This document shows positions 41,115 to 50,376 of a stretch of 64,000 nucleotides of DNA, piece by piece. This DNA comes from Agromyces tardus. Lineage in GTDB: Bacteria > Actinomycetota > Actinomycetes > Actinomycetales > Microbacteriaceae. A model generated the notes under the pieces. The model did not search any database. It had not been told where the DNA came from and saw only the letters and a list, made by a program, of their open reading frames with translations. The position numbers and the translations under genes were made by a program. The DNA lies in the NCBI RefSeq assembly GCF_003710805.1, contig NZ_RHHB01000011.1:19819-83818 (forward strand), read 5' to 3'. The stretch's first letter is position 1. Each line of letters begins with the position of its first letter.

Positions 41115-43898
41115 TCAGTTCTGGTCGGACGCCGCCTGCAGGCCGAGATCGCGATGGGGATGCCGCTCGGCCTCGCGTTCGGCGAGGGCGAGGTGGAGGC
41201 GACTGCGCGAGGCGATCCCGAGCTTCCGGAACGCCTTGCGCAGGTGGTAGTCGACGGTGCTCGCGCTGAGGTGCAGCCGCGTGGCGATGTCGGCGTTCGA
41301 GAGGCCCTCGCTCGCGAGACGCGCGACCGCGGCCTCCTGCGACGACAGTTCGTCGTGGCGCCTGTCGACGGCGGCGTGGCCACGTCCGAGGGCGGCGATC
41401 TCGGCTCGCGCGCGCTCCGCGAATCCGCGCGCACCCATCGCGGTGAATGCCGCGAGCGACTCCTCCAGCACCACCCGGGCCTCGGCGCGTCGGCGCTGGC
41501 GGCGGAGCCATTCGCCGTGCAGGAGCTGCGCCCGGGCCACCTCGGCGCCGAGGCCGGTCCGGCGCAGGTGCTCGACGGACTCCCGGTGCAGCCGCTCGGC
41601 GTCGGTCGGATCCGTCGCGAGCAGCGCGGCGGCCCGCGCCTCGACACCGCGTGCCCAGTCGGTGCCGGCGGCCCGGGTCGACACGGCGAGCCGCTCGAAC
41701 GCGTCCGCTGCGGTGCGTCGCTCGCCGGTGCGCACCGCGGCCTCGACCAGTTCGACCAGCCCCCACGTCGCGTACACGATCGCCACAGGATAACGGGCGG
41801 CGGAGTCGGCATGCCGCACCGCCTCGTCGTAGCGTGCGTTCGCGACGGCGTGGAGCGCGCGTGCCCAGTGGACGAGCGGGAAGCCCATCCCCTCGCCGCG
41901 GGCGGCGCAGTCGGCGAGCGCCCGGGCGAACAACTGCTCGCCGTCGGGTGCCCCCGCCCATGCCGCCACCGCCACGATCCCGTACGGCGCGGGAGGGATG
42001 GCGATGCTGTTCCAGATCTCGACGGCCTCGTCCGCGAGGTCGCGCGCTCCGGCCCCGTCGCCGCGGAGCAGCACGAGGGCGACCTCCGTCGTCAGTGACG
42101 CTGCGAGCGCCGTGAGCGCGCCCGCCGCTCGCGCGATGGTGGCGCCCTCGGCGACGAACTCGCCCCATCGACGTTCGTCCCAGGCGATCGCGGCCAGGCG
42201 CCCGGCGACCCACAGCCATCGGGCGCGATCGCCGGGGTCGTCGGAATCCGAGAGCCGCCGGAGATGCCCCGTGAGCAGGGGGAGGCTCGATCGGGGACGC
42301 TCGAGGGCCATCGCGAGGATCACCTCGAACAGCTGGTCGATGACCCGGTCCGCCCCCTCCGGTGCACCGGGGGCGGATGCGGCCCGCACCGCGACCTCGC
42401 GGATGCCGTCGCCGTGCTCGCCCGGTGCGGCGACCGTCGCCGCGGACAGCGCCTCGAGGTAGGCCTCGCGCGACGCCGGAGGATCCGTGTCCGCAAGCAC
42501 CTCCGCCGCGGCGAGGAAGAACGCGACGGACCGCTCACTGCGCTCGAGGGTGAGCAGGAGCCGACCGCGGACCAGGTCGATCCGGGCTCGGGTGTCGGGG
42601 TCGGCCGCGTGGTCGTGGGCCGCCTCCAGGACCCGCAGGGCCCGCGGCTGGTCGCCGGCGAGCTCGAGCGCACCGGCCGCCGCCAACGCGCAGCGGGCGC
42701 GCGTCTCGGGGGCTTCCGCGAGCTCGGCGGCGCGCTCGTAGAACGCTGCCGCCGCGAGGAAGCCGCCCCGCGCCCCCGCTCGGCTCGCGGCATGCTCGAG
42801 CGACGCGGCCACCGCTTCCGACGGCCCGAAGGTGCCGAGCGCCCGGTGCCAGGCCCTGCGATCGGGGTCGCGCTGGCGGTCGGTCGCCTCGGCGAGCGCC
42901 GCGTGCACCCGCCGACGCAGCTCGGGGTCCGCATCCTGGTAGACGCCCGAGCGCACGAGCGGATGCTCGAACGTGATCCGACCGCCCACCCGCACCAGTC
43001 CGGCCGCCTCGGCCGGGACGAGGTCGTCGAGCGCGACGCCGAGCCGCGACGCTGCGCGCGCGACCAGTCTCGGATCGCCGGTGGGGTCGGCCGCGGCGAG
43101 CAGCAGGAGCAACGACGTGCGCTCGGGCAGGTGGGCGCTGCGGCTCGCGAACGCGCCCTCCAGGCGGTTGAGGACGGGCAGCGAGGGGTCGGCGACGCGC
43201 GTCGGGACGCCCGCTTCGATCTGCGCACTCGCCCTCGCGGACTCGCGGATCAGCAGCGGGTTGCCGTGGGCTTCCTCGAGGACGCGAGCCGCGATCGCGC
43301 CGTCGAGCGGGCGCGGCACGACGGAGCGCAGGAACGCCTCCGCGGCGGCGTCGTCGAGCCCCGAGACGAGGAGCAGCGGCGTGGCATCGAGGTGGGCGAC
43401 GTCGACCCCGAGTCGCTTGGCGAAGAGCATGGCCACCGGCAGGTGCTCCACGCGGCGGGCGACGAACCCCAGTGCCTGCACGGTCGACCCGTCGAGCCAG
43501 TGCACGTCGTCGACGGCGCAGAGCAGCGGCTGGTCGCGCGAGGCCTCGGCGAACAGGCCGAGCAGCGCGAGCCCCACGAGGTACGGCCGCGGCGGCGGGT
43601 CGTCGGCGAGGCCGAGGGCCACGCGAAGGGCACGCGCCTGGGGCTCAGGAAGCCGATCGGAGTGGTCGGGCAGTGCGCCGAACAGCTGTTGGAGGCCCGC
43701 GAAGGGCAGCTCCCGCTCGGCCTGGACGCCGATTCCGGTCACCGTGCGGAACCCGTCGGCCGAGCGGATCGCGTGGTCGAGCAATGCCGTCTTGCCGATG
43801 CCGGGCTCGCCCTCGATCACGAGGGCCGTTCCGCGGCCGGCGCGGGCGACGTCGAGCACCCTGTCGAGCGCTGCCAGCTCGCGTGCCCGACCGAACAT
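41115..43898 (-). CDS. LuxR family regulator, LAL type (AAA ATPase + HTH)
   Basis: This 927-residue protein begins with an ATPase domain (FGRARELAALDRVLDVARAG, Walker A EGEPGIGKTALLDHAI, Walker B-like LLCAVDDVHWLDGSTVQ). A long helical middle follows, then a C-terminal LuxR HTH (SSQEAAVARLASEGLSNADI, STVDYHLRKAFRKLGI). LAL regulators bind an inducer and ATP and activate promoters. I chose ATG 43898, where the ATPase domain starts; a TTG at 43955 would add 19 residues. It is flanked by two matching promoter sites that point away from it. Confidence 0.9.
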   Translation of the reverse strand: MFGRARELAALDRVLDVARAGRGTALVIEGEPGIGKTALLDHAIRSADGFRTVTGIGVQAERELPFAGLQQLFGALPDHSDRLPEPQARALRVALGLADDPPPRPYLVGLALLGLFAEASRDQPLLCAVDDVHWLDGSTVQALGFVARRVEHLPVAMLFAKRLGVDVAHLDATPLLLVSGLDDAAAEAFLRSVVPRPLDGAIAARVLEEAHGNPLLIRESARASAQIEAGVPTRVADPSLPVLNRLEGAFASRSAHLPERTSLLLLLAAADPTGDPRLVARAASRLGVALDDLVPAEAAGLVRVGGRITFEHPLVRSGVYQDADPELRRRVHAALAEATDRQRDPDRRAWHRALGTFGPSEAVAASLEHAASRAGARGGFLAAAAFYERAAELAEAPETRARCALAAAGALELAGDQPRALRVLEAAHDHAADPDTRARIDLVRGRLLLTLERSERSVAFFLAAAEVLADTDPPASREAYLEALSAATVAAPGEHGDGIREVAVRAASAPGAPEGADRVIDQLFEVILAMALERPRSSLPLLTGHLRRLSDSDDPGDRARWLWVAGRLAAIAWDERRWGEFVAEGATIARAAGALTALAASLTTEVALVLLRGDGAGARDLADEAVEIWNSIAIPPAPYGIVAVAAWAGAPDGEQLFARALADCAARGEGMGFPLVHWARALHAVANARYDEAVRHADSAARYPVAIVYATWGLVELVEAAVRTGERRTAADAFERLAVSTRAAGTDWARGVEARAAALLATDPTDAERLHRESVEHLRRTGLGAEVARAQLLHGEWLRRQRRRAEARVVLEESLAAFTAMGARGFAERARAEIAALGRGHAAVDRRHDELSSQEAAVARLASEGLSNADIATRLHLSASTVDYHLRKAFRKLGIASRSRLHLALAEREAERHPHRDLGLQAASDQN

Positions 43899-43956
43899 GC
43901 GCGACACCCCCCGGAGCCGAGAGACCGAGTCCCACGCGCGCGGCCCCTCGGGCAAA

Positions 43957-43976
43957 GACTACGCGTTCTCGTGATT
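43957..43976 (+). promoter_or_regulatory. LuxR-regulon operator before the hydrolase operon
   Basis: GACTACGCGTTCTCGTGATT lies 67 bp ahead of the hydrolase ATG and 58 bp before the regulator's ATG. It shares 19 of 20 bases with the site at 41094. A TAGCGT -10-like hexamer follows 20 nt later, so an activator bound here would touch RNA polymerase. Confidence 0.7.
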
Positions 43977-44043
43977 TGCCGGTGTGATCCGGCACCTAGC
44001 GTGGGCCCCGACATGACCGAGTCGCCCGGGAGGTGATCGCCCG

Positions 44044-45060
44044 ATGCCGATGTGGCTGCCTGACATCCTCGGCTCTCCGTTCGAACGGCTGGAACTGGAG
44101 CTCGCGCCCGATGTCGAGGGCCCGGTGAGCGCGACGCTCGTCAGGCGCACGAGGGACGAGGTCATCGACGGACCGGGTGTGTTCGACGTGCTCTACGTGC
44201 ACGGCTGGTCCGACTACTTCTTCCAGCGCGAGCTCGCCGAGTACTGGATCAGCCGCGGCGCGCGGTTCCACGCCCTCGACCTGCGCAAGTACGGGCGGAG
44301 CCTGCGGCCCCACCAGACTCCGGGCTACGTCGAGGATCTCGCCGTCTACGACGAGGACATCCGCGCCGCCCTCGACGTCGTGCGAGCCCGGTCGACCGTG
44401 CCGCTCGTGCTGATGGGCCACTCGACGGGAGGCCTCACGCTCAGCCTGTGGGTGTCGCGTCATCCGGATGCGGCCGACGGGCTCGTGCTCAACTCGCCGT
44501 GGCTCGAGCTGCAGACCCGAGCGGTCGGGCGCGCCCTGCTCGAACCGGTGGTCGGATTCGGTGCCGTCATGCATCCGCACTCCGAGTTCCCCGAGGTCGA
44601 CCTCGGCTTCTACAGCCGCACGGTGTCCGCCCGGCTCGACGGCGAGTGGGAGTACGACGACGCGTGGCGTCCCGAGCACGGCTTCCGTGCGAATCGCGGT
44701 TGGCTCAACGCCATCCTGCGGGGCCAGGCGGCGGTGGCGAAGGGCCTCGGCATCCGGATCCCGGCCCTCGTGCTGCTGTCGGCACGGAGCATGCTCCAGC
44801 CCATGTGGTCGGAGCAGATGCGATACGCGGACACCGCGATCGAGGTCGGCGGAGTCGCCCGTCGCGCCGCCGATCTCGGGCTGGACGTGTCGATCCGCAG
44901 GATCGACGGCGCCCTCCACGACGTGGCGCTGTCAGCCGCGCCGGTGCGCGCAATGGTGTGGGAGGCCATCGACCGATGGCTCCCGTCGGTCGTCGAGGCG
45001 GCCCCGCGTGCCGCGGCGCGGGATCGCGCCGCGGTGCTCGGCCTGCCGGGAACGGGGTGA
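44044..45060 (+). CDS. Alpha/beta hydrolase
   Basis: The 338-residue cytosolic hydrolase has VLYVHGWSDYFFQRELAE (oxyanion-hole loop), the nucleophile elbow GHSTGG with Ser 127, and a late histidine in GALHDVALS. It belongs to the lysophospholipase/monoacylglycerol lipase-like group. GGGAGG lies upstream of the ATG. It is first in an operon with a BASS transporter and a membrane lipase, so esters or lipids are probable substrates. Confidence 0.86.
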   Translation: MPMWLPDILGSPFERLELELAPDVEGPVSATLVRRTRDEVIDGPGVFDVLYVHGWSDYFFQRELAEYWISRGARFHALDLRKYGRSLRPHQTPGYVEDLAVYDEDIRAALDVVRARSTVPLVLMGHSTGGLTLSLWVSRHPDAADGLVLNSPWLELQTRAVGRALLEPVVGFGAVMHPHSEFPEVDLGFYSRTVSARLDGEWEYDDAWRPEHGFRANRGWLNAILRGQAAVAKGLGIRIPALVLLSARSMLQPMWSEQMRYADTAIEVGGVARRAADLGLDVSIRRIDGALHDVALSAAPVRAMVWEAIDRWLPSVVEAAPRAAARDRAAVLGLPGTG

Positions 45061-45063
45061 GCA

Positions 45064-45981
45064 GTGGACATCGTCACCGTGCTGTCGACGGTCCTGAAGG
45101 TGGCCGTCGCCCTGACGGTCTTCGGCTACGGCCTGTCGGCGAGGGCCGACGACATCCTCTTCGTGCTGCGACGGCCGCGCCTGCTGTTCGTCTCCGTCGT
45201 CGCGATGTTCGTCGTCATGCCGGTGATCGCGCTGGGGGCCCACGCGTACCTCGACTTCCCGCACGCGGCCGAGGTCGCCCTCGTCGTGATCGCCCTCACC
45301 CCGATCCCGGCTCTCCTGCCGCGCACCGAGATCGGCTCGGGCGGCCGGGCCCGCTACGCGTACGGGTTGGCGTTCGCGGTGGCCCTCCTCTCCCCCGTCG
45401 TCGTACCGGTGCTCTCCGACCTCATCGGCCGGCTCATGGACCGCCCGTTCGGCCTGTCGCCGTTCACGATCGCCGAGGCGATGCTGACGCAGATCCTCCT
45501 CCCGCTCGGCCTCGGCTGGCTCGTCGGCCGCATCTGGCCGGCGGCGGCGCAGCGCATCGGCGGCACGCTCGTGAACATCGCGAACATCGCGACGCTCGCG
45601 GCGCTCGTCGTGCTGCTCGTGCTCGTCTTCCCGGCGGTGCTCACCGCCCTGTCGCTCGTCACCCTGGCCGTGCTGCTCGCGTACACCGGCATCGGGCTCG
45701 CCGTCGGCCACGCGCTCGGCGGCCCCGACCGGGCGGACTCCGTGGTGCTCGCGATCGCCTGCGCGAACCGGAATCCCGGCCTCGCGATCGGCCTCGCGGC
45801 CGCCATCTTCCCCGCCGAGAGCTTCGCGGGGACCGTCATCCTCTACGCGCTCGTCTCGAACGTCGCGGTCACGCTCTACACGCGCTGGCAGCGACGCCAC
45901 GCAGTCGACCGAGGGGACGACGTCGTCCCGCGAACCGCATCGACGACGACGCCGATGCGGCCCACTGAGGAGGAGACATGA
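45064..45981 (+). CDS. BASS family (bile acid/anion:Na+ symporter-like) transporter
   Basis: The 305-residue membrane protein has nine to ten helices and the BASS-type ACANRNPGLAIGLAAAIFP segment near the end. Start is GTG, 3 bp after the hydrolase stop, and its TGA overlaps the lipase ATG. The family moves organic anions with sodium; here it could move an acid freed by one of the neighbouring hydrolases. Confidence 0.78.
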   Translation: MDIVTVLSTVLKVAVALTVFGYGLSARADDILFVLRRPRLLFVSVVAMFVVMPVIALGAHAYLDFPHAAEVALVVIALTPIPALLPRTEIGSGGRARYAYGLAFAVALLSPVVVPVLSDLIGRLMDRPFGLSPFTIAEAMLTQILLPLGLGWLVGRIWPAAAQRIGGTLVNIANIATLAALVVLLVLVFPAVLTALSLVTLAVLLAYTGIGLAVGHALGGPDRADSVVLAIACANRNPGLAIGLAAAIFPAESFAGTVILYALVSNVAVTLYTRWQRRHAVDRGDDVVPRTASTTTPMRPTEEET

Positions 45982-47765
45982 CGGAGCGCACGACGATCGG
46001 CTCATGGTTCGCACGGCTGCCACGGTGGCTTCGGGCGGTGATCGGGCTGGCGTCGGTGGCGCTCGGCATCGCGATCGTGTTCCGTCCGACGACGTCGCTG
46101 GGGCTGCTCGCCATCCTCATCGGCCTCGGCCTCATCCTGAGCGGCGTGCTCGAGCTCGTGGGCGGGGGCGATGGCGACGACGACGAACGGACACCGCCGT
46201 GGCGCATCGTCACCGCCGTGCTGTGGATCGTCGGCGGTGCGTTCGTGCTCTTCTTCCCCGGGCTCACCGTGCGGATGGTCGCCCTCGTCGTCGCGATCGC
46301 GCTGATCGTCAACGGCGTGCTCTCGGTGATCTCCGCGTTCCGCCGGGGCCGGACCCTCGACGCACGCGTCGCGGCCGCCCTGCTCGGCGTCGCCGGCGTG
46401 GCGTTCGGGCTCCTCGCGCTCCTCTGGCCCGACATCACCCTGCTCGTGGTCGCCGTGGTGTTCGGCGCGCGGCTGATCGTCGTCGGCCTGCTCGAGCTCT
46501 GGCGGGCCATCCGCGGAACCACCCGGACACGAGAGCGCGGTGCTCCGTCGACGCTCGGCCGCTGGGCGAAGACGATCGCGGCCGTCGTGGCCCTGCTGCT
46601 CGCGATCGCGGCGGGTTCGGTCAGCGCGTCGCTGCGCGGCGGAACCCCGGTCGTCGACGACTTCTACGCGGCGCCGCGCGACGTGCCCGACGAGCCCGGG
46701 AAGCTGATCCGGGCGGAGTCCTTCACGCGTGGCGTGCCCGACAACGCGACAGCCTGGCGCATCCTGTACACGACGACCGGCGAGGACGGCGAGCCGGCGG
46801 TCGCGAGCGGGCTCGTCGTCGTGCCGAAGTCCGGCGACGGCGACTACCCCGTGATCGACTGGACGCACGGCACCACGGGCTTCGCGCAGCCGTGCGCGCC
46901 GTCGCTGCTCGAGGAGCCGTTCGAGTCGGGCGCCCTGTTCCTGCTGCCGGAGATCATCGACAACGGCTGGGCGCTCGTCGCGACCGACTACATCGGCCTC
47001 GGCACCGAGGGCCCGCACCCGTACCTGATCGGCGCGTCCACCGCGTACGCCGCCCTCGACGCCCGCCGCGCGGCATCCGATCTCGACGACGCCCGGCTCG
47101 GCGACCAGACCGTCGTGTGGGGGCATTCGCAGGGCGGCGGCGCGGCGCTGTGGACGGGCGCCCTCGCCGACTCGTACGCCCCCGACGTCGAGCTCGCCGG
47201 GGTGGCGGCGCTCGCGCCCGCCTCGAACCTCCCCGGCCTCATGGAGAACCTGCCCGAGGTGACCGGCGGGTCGCTCTTCGCCTCGTTCGTCGTCGGCGCG
47301 TACACCGCGATCTACCCGGATGTCACGTACCGCGAGTACGTGCGCCCGGGCGCCGAGGTCACGGTGCGCGAGATGGCCGACCGATGCCTCGCCGAACCCG
47401 GTGCGGCGGTGTCGGTGCTGAGCCTCCTCGGCCTGTCCCGCGACCCGGAGATCTTCTCGGAGGATCCCACGACCGGGCCGTTCGGCGACCGCCTCACCGA
47501 GAACATCCCGCCCGCGACCATCAGCGCACCGCTGCTGCTCGGGCAGGGCGCCGCCGACCAGCTCGTCGTGCCGCCGGCGCAGGACGCCTTCGTGGCGGAC
47601 TACTGCGACGCGGGGCAGCAGGTCGACTACCGCCTGTACGCCGGGCGCGACCACGTGCCGCTGGTCGAGCCCGACTCGCCCCTCGTGCCCGACCTCGTCG
47701 AGTGGACCACGGCGCGGCTCGCCGGCGAACCCGTCGAGCCGGGCTGCACCAGGACGGAGCGCTGA
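45978..47765 (+). CDS. HdeD-like membrane domain fused to secretory-type lipase
   Basis: The 595-residue protein has an N-terminal HdeD/DUF308-like membrane domain (residues 15-175, helices such as AVIGLASVALGIAIVF and VALVVAIALIVNGVLSVISA) and a further helix at 198-215. A secretory-lipase alpha/beta hydrolase follows from about residue 225 with WTHGTTGFAQPC, nucleophile Ser 384 in VVWGHSQGGGAAL and DHVPLVEP near the end. The lipase part is presumably outside the membrane. Such a fusion is uncommon. It ends the LuxR-regulated operon and is followed by a strong hairpin. Confidence 0.8.
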   Translation: MTERTTIGSWFARLPRWLRAVIGLASVALGIAIVFRPTTSLGLLAILIGLGLILSGVLELVGGGDGDDDERTPPWRIVTAVLWIVGGAFVLFFPGLTVRMVALVVAIALIVNGVLSVISAFRRGRTLDARVAAALLGVAGVAFGLLALLWPDITLLVVAVVFGARLIVVGLLELWRAIRGTTRTRERGAPSTLGRWAKTIAAVVALLLAIAAGSVSASLRGGTPVVDDFYAAPRDVPDEPGKLIRAESFTRGVPDNATAWRILYTTTGEDGEPAVASGLVVVPKSGDGDYPVIDWTHGTTGFAQPCAPSLLEEPFESGALFLLPEIIDNGWALVATDYIGLGTEGPHPYLIGASTAYAALDARRAASDLDDARLGDQTVVWGHSQGGGAALWTGALADSYAPDVELAGVAALAPASNLPGLMENLPEVTGGSLFASFVVGAYTAIYPDVTYREYVRPGAEVTVREMADRCLAEPGAAVSVLSLLGLSRDPEIFSEDPTTGPFGDRLTENIPPATISAPLLLGQGAADQLVVPPAQDAFVADYCDAGQQVDYRLYAGRDHVPLVEPDSPLVPDLVEWTTARLAGEPVEPGCTRTER

Positions 47766-47775
47766 GGCCGGAGTC

Positions 47776-47818
47776 GACTGCGTCGCAGCGCCGAGCTCCC
47801 GTGCGCTGCGTCGCAGTC
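47776..47818. terminator. Strong terminator hairpin
   Basis: GACTGCGTCGCAGCGC (47776-47791) and GCGCTGCGTCGCAGTC (47803-47818) form a 16-bp stem with one mismatch and an 11-nt loop, just after the lipase stop. Confidence 0.7.
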
Positions 47819-47841
47819 GGTCGTCGGCCGGCGCCCTCCCG

Positions 47842-47968
47842 TAGACTGGGCCCGTCCAGGCGCCTCGATGCGCCGGTGCTCGGAAAAGGGGCACGAAGCG
47901 ACCAGCCCGCTCGAGGCCCGCGAGACACATACGGAACCCGCATCCGTCCCGTCTCGAAAGGCTTCGCC
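47842..47968 (+). promoter_or_regulatory. Promoter and long leader of the ThDP enzyme
   Basis: TAGACT at 47842-47847 is a -10-like hexamer, giving about 115 nt of leader before the ATG. GGCGC-CTCGAT-GCGCC and a GTGCTC...GGGCAC arm pair are visible, but no known riboswitch consensus. Confidence 0.35.
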
Positions 47969-49621
47969 ATGCCCACCGTCTCCGCGCACGTCGCCCGCAC
48001 CCTCACCGCCCACGTCGACCACGTCTTCGGCGTGATGGGCAACGGAAACGCCTGGTTCCTCGACGCCCTCGAGCGCGAGACGGATGCCGCGTTCGTCGCC
48101 GTCCGGCACGAGGTGGGCGGGGTCGTGGCGGCCGACGCCCACTTCCGCGCGTCGGGGCGGATCGCCGCCGCGACGGCCACGTACGGGGCCGGGTTCACGA
48201 ACACGCTCACGGGCCTCGCCGAGGCCGTGCAGGCGCGGGTGCCGCTCGTGCTCGTCGTCGGCGACGAGCCCACGTCGGGCCCGCGCCCGTGGGGCGTCGA
48301 CCAGGTCGCGCTCGCCTCGGCGGTGGGCGCCCGCACGTACACGGTCGGGCGAACGGATGCCGCGGCCACGACCGTCCTCGCGATCGAGCACGCCCTCGCG
48401 TACCGGGTGCCGACCGTGCTCGCGATCCCCTACGACGTGGCGTCGCACGAGGCGGGCGAGGTGCCCGAGCCCGTCGCGCTGCGGCTTCCCGCGCCGCTCG
48501 TGCCGGCCGGGGCGTTCGCCTCGCAGGTGGTCGCCGACCTCGCGCGGCGGCTCGCCGACGCGCAGCGACCGCTCCTGCTCGCCGGACGCGGCGCCTGGCT
48601 CGCGGGCGCCGGCGCCGCCCTCGGCGAGCTGGCCGAGCTGACGGGCGCGCTCACCGCGACGACCGCGCTCGGGCGCGGGATCTTCCCCGACCCCCGGTTC
48701 GACCTCGGCGTCGCGGGCGGCTTCGGCGCCGAGGCCGCCATGGAGCTCGTGCGGCAGGCCGACGTCGCCGTCGTCTTCGGCGCGTCGCTCAACCAGTTCA
48801 CGATGCGGTTCGGCGAGCTCTTCGCCCCGGGCGCGCACGTCGCGCAGGTCGACACGGCCGCGACCGCGACGCATCCGCACGTCGGCGGCTTCGTGCGCGG
48901 CGACGCGGCCGTGGTGGCACGCGACCTCGTGGGCCGGATCGGCGCCCTCGGCACTCGCGCATCGGGCTGGCGCGACCGGGTCGACGTCACGTCGTCGCTC
49001 CGGCACGACCCGGGCACGGACGTCGCCGACGACGGCCGCCTGGATCCGCGGTCGGTCGCCGCGCGGCTCGCCGAGCTGCTGCCCGGCGACCGCGTCGTCG
49101 TCTCCGACGGCGGGCACTTCATCGGCTGGGCGAACATGTACTGGCCCGTGGCCTCCCCCGATCGCATGGTCATGGTCGGCACCGCGTTCCAGTCGATCGG
49201 CCTCGGCTTCCCGAGCGTCGTCGGCGCGGCCGCGGCCCGGCCCGACGCCACCGTCGTGCTCACGACCGGCGACGGCGGGGGCCTCATGGCGCTGGCCGAC
49301 CTCGAGTCCGCCGTGCGCGTCGCCGGCGGACGCGGGATCGCGGTCGTCTGGAACGACGCCGCATACGGGGCCGAGGTGCACGTCTACGGCGAGCTCGGCC
49401 TCGCCCGCGAGCCGATGCGGATCCCGCAGGTGGGCTTCGCCGGCCTCGCGACGGCCGTCGGGGCCGAGGCCGTCGTCGTACGACGGCTCGCCGACCTCGA
49501 CCGCCTGGGCGCGTGGGCCGCCGAGCCCGCAGCCGAGCGGCGGTTCCTGCTGCTGGACTGCCGTGTCTCCGATCGCGTGGTGGCGCCGTTCCAGCGGGAG
49601 ATCCTGGCCGCGAACCGCTGA
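47969..49621 (+). CDS. Thiamine-diphosphate-dependent enzyme (acetolactate synthase-like)
   Basis: The 550-residue protein has the three-domain ThDP layout. Its N-terminal domain carries the catalytic Glu in AVRHEVGGVVAADAHFRASG, and its C-terminal cofactor domain carries TTGDGGGLMALADLE, about 25 residues, then WNDAAYGAEV. AAAGG is 7 nt before the ATG. The family includes acetolactate synthase, benzoylformate decarboxylase and indolepyruvate decarboxylase; I cannot choose among them. It has its own promoter and no obvious partner genes. Confidence 0.85.
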   Translation: MPTVSAHVARTLTAHVDHVFGVMGNGNAWFLDALERETDAAFVAVRHEVGGVVAADAHFRASGRIAAATATYGAGFTNTLTGLAEAVQARVPLVLVVGDEPTSGPRPWGVDQVALASAVGARTYTVGRTDAAATTVLAIEHALAYRVPTVLAIPYDVASHEAGEVPEPVALRLPAPLVPAGAFASQVVADLARRLADAQRPLLLAGRGAWLAGAGAALGELAELTGALTATTALGRGIFPDPRFDLGVAGGFGAEAAMELVRQADVAVVFGASLNQFTMRFGELFAPGAHVAQVDTAATATHPHVGGFVRGDAAVVARDLVGRIGALGTRASGWRDRVDVTSSLRHDPGTDVADDGRLDPRSVAARLAELLPGDRVVVSDGGHFIGWANMYWPVASPDRMVMVGTAFQSIGLGFPSVVGAAAARPDATVVLTTGDGGGLMALADLESAVRVAGGRGIAVVWNDAAYGAEVHVYGELGLAREPMRIPQVGFAGLATAVGAEAVVVRRLADLDRLGAWAAEPAAERRFLLLDCRVSDRVVAPFQREILAANR

Positions 49622-49647
49622 CCGTCGGCACCCCTCGACCGCCGCCG

Positions 49648-50376
49648 TCAGTCGGCGGCGCGACTCGCGCCGCCGACCCGCCTCCGCTCGCCGGCCGTCG
49701 AGCGGGGCAGACGGAGCGCCACCACCACCGCGGCGACGGCAGCGACCGCGGCGGCGACCGGCTGCAGCACCGGCATCGCGAATCCGGCCACCGCCGCGAC
49801 CGGCACCGCGATCGCGTACGTGGTGCCCGGGATGCGCAACGCGGGCGTCGCCGCGATGCCCGCCCCCAGCAGGGCGGCACCCGACATGAACAGGATGAGC
49901 CCGGCGATCGCCGTGCCGATGAGGGGGAGACCGTAGACGTCGTCGTTCACCGCCCGCGCGACGCTCTCATGCCCGGCGAGCCAGGCCCGTCCGATGGCCG
50001 GCTGGGCGAACGCCGCCGCGGCGAAGATCGACGTCAGCAGCACGTTGCCGACCGTGAAGAGGGCCGTGCCCGAGACGGCCCGGCGCCGGCCCCTGCCGCC
50101 GACGAGGTGGGCGAGAGCGGCGTCGGCACCGAGAATGCCGAGGGCCGCGCCGACGATGCTCGCCACCAGATGGCCGGCCAGGAAGAGGGGCGAGGTGACG
50201 TAGTCCGCGTAGCCGCCGAAGTCCGACGCCGGGTCGGGCTGATGGGTGATCGTGGACACCGCCAGAAGGCCCGCGTGCAGCGGGAGGAGCCAGAGGGCCG
50301 CTCGCGCCCACGGGCCCGGGCCGATCCGTTCGGGGATGCCGGTTCCGCCCCTGCGGTCGATGCGGTCGCGGTTCAT
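49648..50376 (-). CDS. Conserved membrane protein, 242 residues
   Basis: Six hydrophobic helices can be drawn (WARAALWLLPLHAGLLAVST, LFLAGHLVASIVGAALGILG, VSGTALFTVGNVLLTSIFAA, GTAIAGLILFMSGAALLGAG, YAIAVPVAAVAGFAMPVLQP, AAAVAAVAAVVVALRL). No family is recognised. Its ATG overlaps the MFS stop (ATGA), so it is coexpressed with the efflux pump and controlled by the same TetR. Confidence 0.65.
   Translation of the reverse strand: MNRDRIDRRGGTGIPERIGPGPWARAALWLLPLHAGLLAVSTITHQPDPASDFGGYADYVTSPLFLAGHLVASIVGAALGILGADAALAHLVGGRGRRRAVSGTALFTVGNVLLTSIFAAAAFAQPAIGRAWLAGHESVARAVNDDVYGLPLIGTAIAGLILFMSGAALLGAGIAATPALRIPGTTYAIAVPVAAVAGFAMPVLQPVAAAVAAVAAVVVALRLPRSTAGERRRVGGASRAAD

Noticed and set aside
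47848..47968. A TPP riboswitch before the ThDP enzyme
   Set aside because: The CTGAGA and ACC-TGAT type core elements of the thi-box are absent.
46004..49621. A 1205-codon open frame on the plus strand
   Set aside because: Its first part is an out-of-frame shadow of the lipase gene, rich in Arg/Ala. Only the part from 47969, with its own ribosome site and ThDP motifs, is a gene.
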